Of a stretch of 64,000 nt of DNA, positions 44,334 to 52,769 are shown in pieces. The DNA lies in contig NZ_FTMY01000002.1 in NCBI RefSeq assembly GCF_900156165.1, positions 531,084 through 595,083 on the forward strand, given 5' to 3'. The first letter of the stretch is position 1. The number at the start of each line of letters is the position of its first letter. A program made the position numbers and the translations under genes. Source of the DNA: Pseudacidovorax sp. RU35E. GTDB taxonomy: Bacteria; Pseudomonadota; Gammaproteobacteria; Burkholderiales; Burkholderiaceae_C. The notes beneath the pieces were generated by a model. That model saw nothing but the letters and a program-made list of their open reading frames with translations. It searched no databases and was not told the DNA's origin.

Positions 44334-45122
44334 TCAATCGCGGAAGGAGGCAGCGGCCGTGGGCTGCTCCAGCCGCTGCAGCAGGGCGCGCCATTCGCGG
44401 GCATCGGGGTCGGTGGCGCCGGGCAGGCGGTTGCTGTCGCCGCTTTCGTACTGGCGGGCGGTGAGCTCGCAGACCTCTTCGGGCACCGGATGGATCGCAT
44501 GGCCGCTGGCCTGGATGGCCAGTTGCACGCGGCAGGCGCGCTCCAGGTTGTGCATCAGGATGAAGGCCTCGGCCACCGTGCGGCCCAGGGTCACCAGGCC
44601 GTGGTTGCGCAGGATCAGCACGCGGGCCGTGGGGCCCAGGTCGGCGATCAGCCGCTCGCGCTCGCCGTGGTCCAGCGCGATGCCTTCGAAGTCGTGATAG
44701 ACGACCCGGTTGTGGAACTGCAGCGCCCACTGGTTGCAGGGCTGCAGGCCGCAGGCGAGCGAGGACACGGCCACGCCGGCCACCGTGTGGGTGTGCAGCA
44801 CGCACATGGCGTCGTGCCGGGCCATGTGCACCGCGCTGTGGATCGTGAAGCCCGCGGGGTTCACGTCGTACGGCGAGGGCTCCAGGATGCGGCCCTCGGT
44901 GTCGATCTTGACCAGCGACGAGGCCGTGATGTCGCGGAACAGCATGCCGAAGGGGTTGATGAGGAACTGGCCTTCGGTGCCCGGCACCCGCGCGGAGATG
45001 TGCGTGTAGATGCTGTCCTCCATGCCGTAGTGCGCCACCAGCCGGTAGGCCGCGGCCAGGTCCTCGCGCACCTGGCGCTCGGCATCGGAGAAGGTCTTGG
45101 GGGTCAGGTCCTGCATCAGCAT
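44334..45122 (-). CDS. Class II aldolase/adducin-family protein
   Basis: The 262-residue protein has the metal-binding histidines of the family (LHTHTVAG, then RNHGLVTLG) and the HYGMEDSIYTHISARVPGT N-terminal region. The family includes fuculose-phosphate aldolase, but many members of this branch are decarboxylases or structural relatives. It is the first gene of the cassette. The start is 45122 (ATG), or 45116. The probable operator lies 21-40 bp upstream. Confidence 0.88.
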   Translation of the reverse strand: MLMQDLTPKTFSDAERQVREDLAAAYRLVAHYGMEDSIYTHISARVPGTEGQFLINPFGMLFRDITASSLVKIDTEGRILEPSPYDVNPAGFTIHSAVHMARHDAMCVLHTHTVAGVAVSSLACGLQPCNQWALQFHNRVVYHDFEGIALDHGERERLIADLGPTARVLILRNHGLVTLGRTVAEAFILMHNLERACRVQLAIQASGHAIHPVPEEVCELTARQYESGDSNRLPGATDPDAREWRALLQRLEQPTAAASFRD

Positions 45123-45142
45123 GGCGGCGTTCCGTTCAATCT

Positions 45143-45162
45143 GTCAGCTGTCGACAGATGAC
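45143..45162. promoter_or_regulatory. 20-bp near-perfect palindrome, probable GntR operator of the 16-kb cassette
   Basis: GTCAGCTGTCGACAGATGAC matches its own reverse complement at 18 of 20 positions, with a perfect core CTGTCGACAG. It lies 21 bp before the first codon of the class II aldolase gene. Its length and dyad fit FadR/FCD-type GntR operators, and the cassette's only regulator is of that type. Confidence 0.7.
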
Positions 45163-45293
45163 ATTACGCACGATGCGTGCCAGATCGCAGATCCTTGAGT
45201 TCCCTCAGGACGGGCGTGAAAAGCCGGCTTTAGAGGTATTCGGAACGGGTGGTGTGGTGCGTGGGCGCACCGTCAAGAAGCGCGCGCACCAAT

Positions 45294-45322
45294 GAAAAAC
45301 GCCGCGCAATGCGCGGCGTTCT
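45294..45322 (-). terminator. Intrinsic terminator after rho
   Basis: On the minus strand, AACGCCGCGC, ATT, GCGCGGCGTT followed by TTTC. It is 24 bp beyond the rho stop codon and separates rho from the catabolic cassette. Confidence 0.9.
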
Positions 45323-45345
45323 GACGGGGACGGAGGGCTGGCGGA

Positions 45346-46611
45346 TCAGCCGCCGCGGCGCATCATGTCGAAGAACTCGACGTTGGTCTTCGTGGCCTTC
45401 ATGCTCTTGAGCACCATCTCCATCGACTCGATCTCGTCCATGTTGTACATGAACTGGCGCAGGATGCGCGTCTTCTGCAGCACCTCGGGCGCCAGCAGCA
45501 GCTCTTCGCGGCGGGTGCCCGAGCGGTTGAGCTGGATGGAGGGGAACACGCGCTTCTCGTACAGGCGGCGGTCGAGGTGGATCTCGCAGTTGCCGGTGCC
45601 CTTGAACTCTTCGAAGATCACTTCGTCCATGCGGCTGCCGGTGTCGACCAGCGCGGTGCCGATGATGGTGAGCGAGCCGCCTTCTTCCACGTTGCGGGCC
45701 GCGCCCAGGAAGCGCTTGGGCCGCTGCAGGGCGTTGGCGTCCACGCCGCCGGTCAGCACCTTGCCGGAGGAGGGCACCACATTGTTGTAGGCACGGGCCA
45801 GGCGGGTGATGGAGTCCAGCAGGATCACCACGTCCTTCTTGAGCTCGACCAGGCGCTTGGCGCGCTCGATCACCATCTCGGCCACATGCACGTGGCGGGC
45901 GGCGGGTTCGTCGAAGGTGGAGGCGATCACCTCGGCCTTAACCGAACGCTGCATCTCGGTCACTTCTTCCGGCCGCTCGTCCACGAGCAGAACCATCATG
46001 TGGATCTCGGGGTAGTTGGCGGCGATGGCGTGCGCGATGTGCTGCATCATCACCGTCTTGCCGCTCTTGGGCGGCGCCACCAGCAGTGCGCGCTGGCCCT
46101 TACCGATGGGGGCGATGATGTCGATCACCCGGCCGGTGATGTTCTCTTCGCTTTTGAAGTTGTCGCGCTCCAGCTTCATCTGCTCCTTGGGGAACAGCGG
46201 CGTGAGGTTCTCGAACATCACCTTGTGCTTGTTCGCCTCGGGCGCGCCGTCGTTCACCTTGTCCAGCTTGGTCAGCGCGAAGTAGCGCTCGCCGTCCTTG
46301 GGAATGCGCACCTCGCCCTCGATCATGTCGCCGGTGTGCAGGTTGAAGCGCCGCACCTGGCTGGGGCTGATGTAGATGTCGTCGGTGCTGGCCGTGAAGC
46401 TGGTGTCGGGGCTGCGCAAAAAGCCGAAGCCGTCGGGCAGGATCTCCAGCACGCCGTCCGCAAACACCTGCTCGCCGGCCTTCGCCCGCTTCTTGATGAT
46501 GGCGAACATCAGCTCCTGCTTGCGCATGCGGCCGACGTTTTCGATCTCGAGGGCTTCGGCCTGCTTCAGGAGTTCGGAGACGTGCAGTGCCTTGAGTTCG
46601 TTCAGGTGCAT
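45346..46611 (-). CDS. rho: Transcription termination factor Rho
   Basis: The 421-residue hexameric RNA helicase has an N-terminal helical domain ([19 protein letters not shown]), an OSB-fold RNA-binding domain ([28 protein letters not shown]), Walker [13 protein letters not shown], Walker [17 protein letters not shown], and the Q- and R-loops. Length and motifs are standard. It is flanked by terminators on its trxA side and downstream side. Confidence 0.98.
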   Translation of the reverse strand: MHLNELKALHVSELLKQAEALEIENVGRMRKQELMFAIIKKRAKAGEQVFADGVLEILPDGFGFLRSPDTSFTASTDDIYISPSQVRRFNLHTGDMIEGEVRIPKDGERYFALTKLDKVNDGAPEANKHKVMFENLTPLFPKEQMKLERDNFKSEENITGRVIDIIAPIGKGQRALLVAPPKSGKTVMMQHIAHAIAANYPEIHMMVLLVDERPEEVTEMQRSVKAEVIASTFDEPAARHVHVAEMVIERAKRLVELKKDVVILLDSITRLARAYNNVVPSSGKVLTGGVDANALQRPKRFLGAARNVEEGGSLTIIGTALVDTGSRMDEVIFEEFKGTGNCEIHLDRRLYEKRVFPSIQLNRSGTRREELLLAPEVLQKTRILRQFMYNMDEIESMEMVLKSMKATKTNVEFFDMMRRGG

Positions 46612-46754
46612 GGAATGGCCCCGCGGGCGGAGAAGCTTGGTGACGGTGGGAGAGGAGGGGGGCTTGCTGGCGGGGCGAGAGGTATGCCCCGGAAGCCTTG
46701 GACTCGAACCGTGCCCTTGTGTTGGGGCCGGTGAATAGGCGGAATTATGACAGG

Positions 46755-46788
46755 AAAAAACAAAGGCCGGCGCACGGATGCGTCGGCC
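46755..46788 (-). terminator. Intrinsic terminator after trxA
   Basis: On the minus strand, GGCCGACGCA, TCCG, TGCGCCGGCC with one mismatch, followed by TTTGTTTTTT. It lies about 24 bp beyond the trxA stop codon, upstream of rho. Confidence 0.92.
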
Positions 46789-46811
46789 TCTTCATTCGGA
46801 GCAGGATGCGG

Positions 46812-47144
46812 TCAGGCGAGCTGCTGGTCGATGAAGGCGGTGAGCTGCGCCTTGCTCATGGCGCCGACCTTGGTGGCGGCGAGCTGGCCGTTCTTGAACA
46901 GCATCAGCGTGGGGATGCCGCGGATGCCGAACTTGGCAGGGATGTCGCGGTTCTCGTCCACGTTCATCTTGGCGATCTGCAGCTTGCCGTCGTAGGTGTT
47001 GGACACCTCATCCAGGATGGGCGCGATCATCTTGCAGGGGCCGCACCACTCGGCCCAGTAGTCGACCAGCACGGGCTTGTCGGACTGCAGGACGTCGGCT
47101 TCGAAGGAGGAGTCGGAGATGTGCTTGATGAGTTCGCTGGCCAT
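46812..47144 (-). CDS. trxA: Thioredoxin 1
   Basis: The 110-residue protein has the active site [13 protein letters not shown] near residue 34 and the cis-Pro segment [15 protein letters not shown]. It is the general cytoplasmic disulfide reductant. Thioredoxin upstream of rho is a conserved neighbourhood in betaproteobacteria. It is divergent from the HI0933-like flavoprotein (141-bp gap). Confidence 0.98.
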   Translation of the reverse strand: MASELIKHISDSSFEADVLQSDKPVLVDYWAEWCGPCKMIAPILDEVSNTYDGKLQIAKMNVDENRDIPAKFGIRGIPTLMLFKNGQLAATKVGAMSKAQLTAFIDQQLA

Positions 47145-47285
47145 GATGTCTGCCTTGGCTACGTTCGCGGTGAAGGGGATGCTCGCAGGGAGCGGCGAAA
47201 GGTCGATTTCATTGTGACAGAAAGGCCTGCGCGGCGTGGCAGGCTGCGGCTATGCCGCCGATAGCCGGGGCCACGCGACGCGACA

Positions 47286-48530
47286 ATGCGGCCGATGACC
47301 AAGCTTTCGAATGTGGCCGTGATCGGTGGCGGCCCGGCCGGCCTGATGGCGGCCGAACGCCTCGTCGCCGCGGGCTGCACCGTCGACCTCTACGACGCCA
47401 TGCCGTCCGTGGGCCGCAAGTTCCTGCTCGCCGGCCGTGGCGGCCTCAACCTCACCCATTCCGAAGCCTTCGACGCCTTTGCCTCGCGCTACGGCGAGCG
47501 TCGTGCCCAGGTCGAGCCGCTGCTCAAGCGCTTCGACGCCGAGGCCCTGCGTGCGTGGGTGCATGGGCTGGGCGTCGAGACCTTCGTCGGCAGTTCGGGC
47601 CGCGTCTTCCCGCGCGAGATGAAGGCCGCGCCGCTGCTGCGCGCCTGGCTGCATCGTCTGCGTGCGAGCGGACTGCGCCTGCACATGCGCCATCGCTGGA
47701 CGGGCTGGAACGACGACGGCGCATTGTGTTTCGACAGTCCGCAGGGCAGGGCCACGGTGCATGCGGATGCCCTCGTGCTGGCCTGCGGCGGCGCGAGCTG
47801 GCCACGTCTCGGCTCGGACGGCGCATGGGTCGGACCGCTGACTTCCCGCGGCGCCGCCGTGTCGGCGCTGCGGCCGTCCAACTGCGGCTTCGACGTCGCC
47901 TGGACGCCTTTCTTCGCGGAGCGCTTCGCCGGCCAGCCCTTGAAGTCCGTGGTGCTGAGCGCGACCGACGGACGTGGCCGCAGCTTTCGCCGCAAGGGCG
48001 AGTTCGTTGTCACCGCGACGGGCATCGAAGGAAGCCTGGTCTATGCCGCGTCGGCGCTGCTGCGCGATGAGATCGAAGCAGCCGGGCAGGCCACCTTGCA
48101 CCTGGACCTGCTGCCCGACTGGACGCCCGAACGTGTGCTGACGGCGGTCGCCCATCCTCGCGGCAGCCGCTCCATGGGCAGCCATCTCAAGAGCAGGTTG
48201 AACCTCGATGCCGTGCGCTCGGCACTGCTGCACGAGGTGCTGGACAAGGCTGCCATGCATGAACCGGCCCGGGTGGCCGAGACCCTGAAGGCGCTGCCGC
48301 TGCAGGTGTTGCGCCCGCGACCCATCGACGAGGCCATCAGCACCGCCGGCGGCGTCCGCTTCGAGGATCTGGACGACGGCCTGATGCTGCGCGCGCTGCC
48401 CGGCGTCTTCTGTGCCGGCGAGATGCTCGACTGGGAGGCGCCCACGGGCGGCTATCTGCTCACCGCCTGCATGGCCAGCGGCATGGTCGCAGGCGACGGG
48501 GCGGCCGCCTGGCTGACACAGCGCAGCTGA
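47286..48530 (+). CDS. HI0933/TIGR03862-family NAD(P)/FAD-dependent flavoprotein
   Basis: The 414-residue protein has an N-terminal FAD motif (VAVIGGGPAGLMAAERL), the family signature GRKFLLAGRGGLNLTHSE and a C-terminal FAD contact (FCAGEMLDWEAPTGGYLL). HI0933-like proteins are predicted oxidoreductases, some linked to RNA or cofactor modification; no activity is established for this branch. The ATG at 47286 or 47298 could be used. Confidence 0.85.
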   Translation: MRPMTKLSNVAVIGGGPAGLMAAERLVAAGCTVDLYDAMPSVGRKFLLAGRGGLNLTHSEAFDAFASRYGERRAQVEPLLKRFDAEALRAWVHGLGVETFVGSSGRVFPREMKAAPLLRAWLHRLRASGLRLHMRHRWTGWNDDGALCFDSPQGRATVHADALVLACGGASWPRLGSDGAWVGPLTSRGAAVSALRPSNCGFDVAWTPFFAERFAGQPLKSVVLSATDGRGRSFRRKGEFVVTATGIEGSLVYAASALLRDEIEAAGQATLHLDLLPDWTPERVLTAVAHPRGSRSMGSHLKSRLNLDAVRSALLHEVLDKAAMHEPARVAETLKALPLQVLRPRPIDEAISTAGGVRFEDLDDGLMLRALPGVFCAGEMLDWEAPTGGYLLTACMASGMVAGDGAAAWLTQRS

Positions 48531-48546
48531 GCCGGGCGCGCTCGGC

Positions 48547-49179
48547 TCAGATCAACTGGTTGCGGATCGCGTAGGCCGTCAGCGCCGCGTCGTTGCTCAG
48601 GTGCAGCTTCTCCCGCACCCGCATGCGGTAGACGTTGACGGTCTTGGGACTGAGCATGAATTCGCGCGCGATGTCTGCCATGGTCTTGCCCGAGGCGATG
48701 CGCACCAGCGTCTCCAGTTCGCGGTTGGACAGCAGGTGGTGTGGCGAGGCCTCGGCATCCGGGCGGGCCACGGTGTCGGCAAGCAGCTGGGTGGCTTCGG
48801 GGCTCAGGTACTTCTGGCCCTGGCCCACCATGCGCACGGCCGTGACCAGCAGGCGCGGGTCGGCCGCCTTCGACAGGAAGCCGTAGGCGCCGGCGCGCAG
48901 GCAGCGCACTGCGTACTGGCCCTCGGGCTCGCCCGAATAGATCAGCACCTTCACCGGCGACTCGGCTTCGACCAGGTCGGCCAGCACGTCGAGGCCGCTG
49001 CGGCCGGGCAGACCCAGCGCCAGCAGCAGCACGTCGCACTGCGTGGTGCGGATGAGCCGCTTGAGTTCCTCGGCGCTGGCCGCTTCGCCGCTGAGCCGCA
49101 CATCCACCGCTTCCGCCAGGAACTCGCGTATGCCGCGCCGCACCACCCCGAAGGGATCGCAGGTGATGACATGGATCAT
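48547..49179 (-). CDS. LuxR/NarL-type response regulator with degenerate receiver
   Basis: The 210-residue protein has a receiver-like domain and a C-terminal LuxR helix-turn-helix (LSNRELETLVRIASGKTMADIAREFMLSPKTVNVYRMRVREKLH). In the receiver the phospho-acceptor position is Ala54 (CDVLLLALGLPG) where active regulators have Asp, and the N-terminal acidic cluster is reduced to one Asp (CDPFG). The switch Lys (FLSKAADP) remains. It should therefore not be phosphorylated in the normal way. The start at 49179 is the family start. No histidine kinase gene is adjacent. Confidence 0.92.
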   Translation of the reverse strand: MIHVITCDPFGVVRRGIREFLAEAVDVRLSGEAASAEELKRLIRTTQCDVLLLALGLPGRSGLDVLADLVEAESPVKVLIYSGEPEGQYAVRCLRAGAYGFLSKAADPRLLVTAVRMVGQGQKYLSPEATQLLADTVARPDAEASPHHLLSNRELETLVRIASGKTMADIAREFMLSPKTVNVYRMRVREKLHLSNDAALTAYAIRNQLI

Positions 49180-49273
49180 GGACGCCCCTCGGTGGCACGC
49201 ACATTCGGGCATGCAGGGCGCCGGCAGCAGCAAATCATGGCGGTGGTGCGACGGCCAACGAGACCGCCGACAT

Positions 49274-49289
49274 GTTAATTTTCGTTAAC
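49274..49289. promoter_or_regulatory. AT-rich inverted repeat upstream of the LuxR-type gene
   Basis: GTTAA, 6 bp, TTAAC, 95 bp before the LuxR-type start and just after the stop of the TAXI-operon. This AT-rich dyad in GC-rich DNA could be an autoregulatory or global-regulator site. Confidence 0.4.
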
Positions 49290-49314
49290 CGCCAATGATA
49301 TTCAGGTGCTGGGC

Positions 49315-50676
49315 TCAGGAGCGCGGGCGCGCCAGCAGCCGGCGTCGGGCCTGCTCGATGTTGTGGCGCAATGCGTACAGTTCTTCGGCATAGGACAGCG
49401 GCACCGTCACCTTGTTCGCCACGCGGTCCAGCTCATCCAGCTCGTCCAGCAGGCCGTCGCGCGCGCCGGAATCGGATTCCATGCGGCCCTCGATGTCGCG
49501 CAGCCGCGCATACCAGCGGAACACACGCCTGCGCACGCGGAAGGTATAGAGCGGTGGCACCACCCGCGACAGCGGCAGCAGCAGCACGATCAGGCCGCCG
49601 ATCACCAGCCACATCCGTTCGAGCAGATTGCTGGCCCAGAAGGGCAGCCAGCGCTGCCACACCGGCGGCGTGCCGTTAATGGCGCGATCGCCTTCGCTGA
49701 TGACGGGCAACTCGCTGGCCCGGGTGTTCGGAAATTCCCGCGCCCGGTTGAACCAGCCCGCGTGCCCGTGGATGTTCTGCGCGGCCTGGGCGAAGAGTTG
49801 ACGCAGCGCCGGATGCGTGTCCTCGCGGGTCAGCAGCGAGCTGGTCGTGGCCACCAGCGAGACGTCGCGGGCCGGCACGTCCGAGGCCAGGTCCACCACG
49901 CCGCGGGGCAGCGTCACGACGGACAGGAAGGGAAAGATCCGCGTATAGGCCTCCGCCTGGCCCAGGTCGAGCACCGCGATGCCCGGCGTGCGCAGCAACT
50001 GCTGCACGCGCGGCGATTCGGACGCGGAGGCCAGCACGAGGGCGTCGAGTCGTCCGGCGATGAGCGCCGCGGCGCCATCCTCGGCGGGCTGCGCCGTGAT
50101 GCGCAGCCGCGTGGCGTCGATGCGGTTGGCCGACAGCATCCGACCGAGAAGTTCGGGCATGCCGCTGCCAGGACGGTCGGTACCCAGGCGCAGCGTGCGC
50201 AGGCCGGCGAGAGAAGGAAGCTCGGCCCGACCCTGCGACGGCTGGCCCTCGGCTTCACTGCGGCGCAGCGATGCGGGCCGGTAGAAGACCCACAGCGGCT
50301 CATAGAACAGCGCCCCCAGCGACTGGATGCCAGCCTCGGGATCCGCCACGGGATCGGCCACGCCGCCGCGCACGAATCCCAGGTCCGCCCGACCCTCGCG
50401 CAGCAGGCGCAGGTTGTCGAGTGCGCCCTCGGTGGGGATCAGCTCCACCCGGATGCCGCTGGTCTGCAGGGCCGCGGCATAGCGCTCACCAAAGGCCGCA
50501 TAGGCGCTGCCCTGCGGCCCGGTGGCCAGCCGCACGGTGCGGGGCGGCTGTGGGTCCAGGTAGACATAGGCAGCCACCAGCACGCCCACGGCGATCAGCG
50601 CGAGGGGGCCTGCCGACAGCAGCAGGTCGCGCAGGCTCAGCAGGGCCAGCATCAGACTGTGCGACAGGCGCTTCAT
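49315..50676 (-). CDS. Membrane-anchored TAXI-family TRAP substrate-binding protein
   Basis: The 453-residue protein has an N-terminal membrane anchor (SAGPLALIAVGVLVAAYVYL) and a TAXI binding domain starting RLATGPQGSAYAAFGERYAAAL. A second membrane helix lies near residue 340-360 (LVIGGLIVLLLPLS), followed by a basic, helical cytoplasmic tail of about 90 residues. Ordinary TAXI receptors are soluble and work with a fused 4TM-12TM permease; no permease gene is nearby. The architecture fits a sensor- or scaffold-type receptor. It overlaps the P1 peptidase gene by 4 bp. Confidence 0.88.
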   Translation of the reverse strand: MKRLSHSLMLALLSLRDLLLSAGPLALIAVGVLVAAYVYLDPQPPRTVRLATGPQGSAYAAFGERYAAALQTSGIRVELIPTEGALDNLRLLREGRADLGFVRGGVADPVADPEAGIQSLGALFYEPLWVFYRPASLRRSEAEGQPSQGRAELPSLAGLRTLRLGTDRPGSGMPELLGRMLSANRIDATRLRITAQPAEDGAAALIAGRLDALVLASASESPRVQQLLRTPGIAVLDLGQAEAYTRIFPFLSVVTLPRGVVDLASDVPARDVSLVATTSSLLTREDTHPALRQLFAQAAQNIHGHAGWFNRAREFPNTRASELPVISEGDRAINGTPPVWQRWLPFWASNLLERMWLVIGGLIVLLLPLSRVVPPLYTFRVRRRVFRWYARLRDIEGRMESDSGARDGLLDELDELDRVANKVTVPLSYAEELYALRHNIEQARRRLLARPRS

Positions 50677-51722
50677 GGCGCCCGTCCGTCCTGCCGCTGC
50701 GACCAGTCGCGCGCGGCGGGGATCGACAGCTCTGCCGTTGCAATGGCCCGAGCCGCGAGCACGGCGCGTACCGTGGCCTGCGCCGCCACTTCGGCCGCCA
50801 GGGTCGAGAGCACGGTCATGCCCGGGGCTTCGTCGCCCAGCGGCACCCGGCCGGTCGCCAGGGCGAAGAGCGTGTCGCCATCGCTCATGGTGTGGACGGG
50901 GTTGATGGCGCGGGCCAGACCATCGTGTGCGACGGCAGCCAGCCGCTGGGCCTGCACCTTGGTCAGAACGGCATCGGTGGCGATCACGCCGATGGTGGTG
51001 TTGGTGCCGGCCAGCAGGGGCTTGGGCAGATCGCCGCGCAACAGGCTGCGGCGGGTGTCGCGCAGGGCTCGGCCATCGTCGGTGCGCGAGCCGGCCAGCA
51101 ATTCGCCCGTGTCAGGGTCCAGCACATCGCCCAGGGCATTGCACGCGATGAGCGCACCGACCGTCACGCCGCCCACCTTGACCGAGGCGGTGCCGATGCC
51201 GCCCTTCATCGCATGCTGGACGCCGAAGAGCTTGCCCACCAGCGCACCGGCGCCGGCACCCACGTTGCCCTCGGCCGGGGCCGCGGTCGAGGCCGCCTCG
51301 CAGGCTGCATAGCCACTGGCGGCATCGGGGCGGATGCGGGCATCGCCCACCGGAAGGTCGAAGAGAACGGCACCCGGCACGATCGGCAGGCGGCCGAAGC
51401 GAACATCCAGGCCCACGCCTCGTTCCTCGAGCCAGCGCACCACGCCGTCCGCCGCCGCCAGGCCCCAGGCGCTTCCGCCCGCCAGCAGGATGCCGTGTAC
51501 CTGCTGCACGAAGTTGCCGGGCGACAGCAGATCCGTCTCGCGTGTGCCCGGGGCCGCACCGCGCACGTCCACGCCGGCCACGGCGCCGTCACGCGCCAGG
51601 ATGACCGTGCTGCCGGTGGGGCGACGGCCGTCGGTGTGGTGGCCGACCTCGATGCCGGCGACGTCGGTGATGGCGCCCCAGTAGGGCAGGGCGGAGGAAG
51701 ACAGGAGGGAGGCCGCAGACAT
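50673..51722 (-). CDS. P1-family (DmpA/NylC-like) self-cleaving N-terminal-nucleophile hydrolase
   Basis: The 349-residue protein has the S58/P1 fold signature: DVAGIEVGHHTD, then GTRETDLLSPGN, GGSAWGLAAADGV and AGTNTTIGVIATDA. The NTT motif near residue 240 resembles the Asn-Thr autocleavage site of NylC, where Thr becomes the catalytic N-terminal residue. Relatives cleave beta-peptides, N-terminal D-amino acids or nylon oligomers. The start at 51722 is chosen by homology. It is upstream of and coupled to the TAXI protein gene by a 4-bp overlap. Confidence 0.87.
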   Translation of the reverse strand: MSAASLLSSSALPYWGAITDVAGIEVGHHTDGRRPTGSTVILARDGAVAGVDVRGAAPGTRETDLLSPGNFVQQVHGILLAGGSAWGLAAADGVVRWLEERGVGLDVRFGRLPIVPGAVLFDLPVGDARIRPDAASGYAACEAASTAAPAEGNVGAGAGALVGKLFGVQHAMKGGIGTASVKVGGVTVGALIACNALGDVLDPDTGELLAGSRTDDGRALRDTRRSLLRGDLPKPLLAGTNTTIGVIATDAVLTKVQAQRLAAVAHDGLARAINPVHTMSDGDTLFALATGRVPLGDEAPGMTVLSTLAAEVAAQATVRAVLAARAIATAELSIPAARDWSQRQDGRAP

Positions 51723-51845
51723 AGGGCGCAGATTATGGGTGTCGTCGTCCTGCGCTCGCCAGCGCCTGCACGGCGCGCCTTCTGACAGTGACCAGGGGGA
51801 TTTGCCGTCAACCCCTTGCGGAAGATCCGATCTTGTGCGGGAGGC

Positions 51846-51875
51846 TTGACGATCCCGCACCGCCTCGCGTAATCT
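51846..51875 (+). promoter_or_regulatory. Candidate sigma-70 promoter for the IclR-regulated catabolic operon
   Basis: TTGACG (51846-51851), 18-bp spacer, TAATCT (51870-51875). It lies 57-86 bp before the first SDR gene and upstream of a dyad at 51900-51917. This is the best promoter candidate for the operon. Confidence 0.5.
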
Positions 51876-51899
51876 CGCGTCATTCCATACATGAACATG

Positions 51900-51917
51900 C
51901 GTTTTACTAAAGAAACG
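51900..51917. promoter_or_regulatory. Inverted repeat between promoter and first SDR gene (possible IclR operator)
   Basis: CGTTT, 8 bp, AAACG, followed by the short palindrome AAACGTTT. It is about 25 bp downstream of the -10 and ahead of the first gene. IclR-family sites are dyads of this general size; the assignment rests on position only. Confidence 0.45.
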
Positions 51918-51931
51918 TTTTGATCCAAGCG

Positions 51932-52738
51932 ATGAACATGACGCCCGACCCCGAGAGCCTGCGCAGCCTGCTGGCCGAGATCCCGCCCGGCATGCTTGCC
52001 GGCCGGCGTGTGCTGGTGACCGGCGGTGCCCGCGGCCTGGGCCTGGCCTTTGCCAAGTGCATCGCGCAGGCGGGCGGGCGTGTGGTCATCGCCGACATCC
52101 TGGCCGACCTGGCTCAGACCGAGGCCGCCGCGCTGCGCGAGCAGGGCCGCGATGTGCAGGCCCTCGCGCTGGACCTGACCGATCCCGCCTCCGTCACCGC
52201 CTGCGCCGACGAGACCGTGCGCCTGCTGGGCGGACTTGACGGCCTGGTCAACAACGGCGCCATCACCAACTCCGGCGGCCGAGACCCGCATGCGCTCGAA
52301 ATCGAGATGTGGGACCGCGTGATGGACGTGAACGTCCGCGGCACCTGGCTCATGAGCCGCGCCTGCCACGGCGCGCTGGCCGCGAGCGGCCACGGCGCCA
52401 TCGTCAACCTGGCCTCCGACACCGCGCTGTGGGGCGCCCAGAACCTCTTGGCCTATGTGGCCAGCAAGGGCGCCGTCGCTGCCATGACCCGTTCGCTGGC
52501 GCGTGAATGGGGCGGTGCCAACATCACGGTCAATGCCATCGCGCCCGGCCTGACGCTGGTCGAAGCCACCGAATACGTGCCCAAGGCGCGCCACGACAAA
52601 TACCTCGAAGGCCGTGCCCTGCCGCGCGAGCAGCAGGCGGCCGACGTGTGCGGCGCGGTGCTGTTCGCGCTCTCGCCGCTGTCGCGCTTCGTCACCGGCC
52701 AGTTGCTGCCCGTCAACGGCGGCTTCGTGCTGAATTGA
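51932..52738 (+). CDS. Short-chain dehydrogenase/reductase (SDR), first gene of the IclR operon
   Basis: The 268-residue Rossmann enzyme has TGGARGLGLAFAKCIA (cofactor), NNGAI (structural Asn), LASDTALW, and the catalytic YVASK motif. It is a complete classical SDR, probably oxidising an alcohol or dihydrodiol in the pathway. The frame opens at a TTG (51920), but that overlaps the likely operator; I chose ATG at 51932. A cupin gene follows after 31 bp. Confidence 0.9.
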   Translation: MNMTPDPESLRSLLAEIPPGMLAGRRVLVTGGARGLGLAFAKCIAQAGGRVVIADILADLAQTEAAALREQGRDVQALALDLTDPASVTACADETVRLLGGLDGLVNNGAITNSGGRDPHALEIEMWDRVMDVNVRGTWLMSRACHGALAASGHGAIVNLASDTALWGAQNLLAYVASKGAVAAMTRSLAREWGGANITVNAIAPGLTLVEATEYVPKARHDKYLEGRALPREQQAADVCGAVLFALSPLSRFVTGQLLPVNGGFVLN

Positions 52739-52769
52739 TCCCGCCCAAAACCGTTTGTAGGAGAGCCCC

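Noticed and set aside
29116..45122. Integrative mobile element
   Set aside because: No integrase, transposase, att repeats or tRNA edge is present; the cassette is better described as an inserted or relocated operon.
46681..46730. tRNA-like T-arm (GGTTCGAGTCC on the minus strand)
   Set aside because: The flanking bases do not form the 5-bp T-stem or an acceptor stem, and no D or anticodon arm is found; chance match.
49306..51312. Open frame of about 670 codons opposite the TAXI/P1 peptidase genes
   Set aside because: Shadow of two clear genes on the opposite strand; composition is typical of antisense GC-rich frames.
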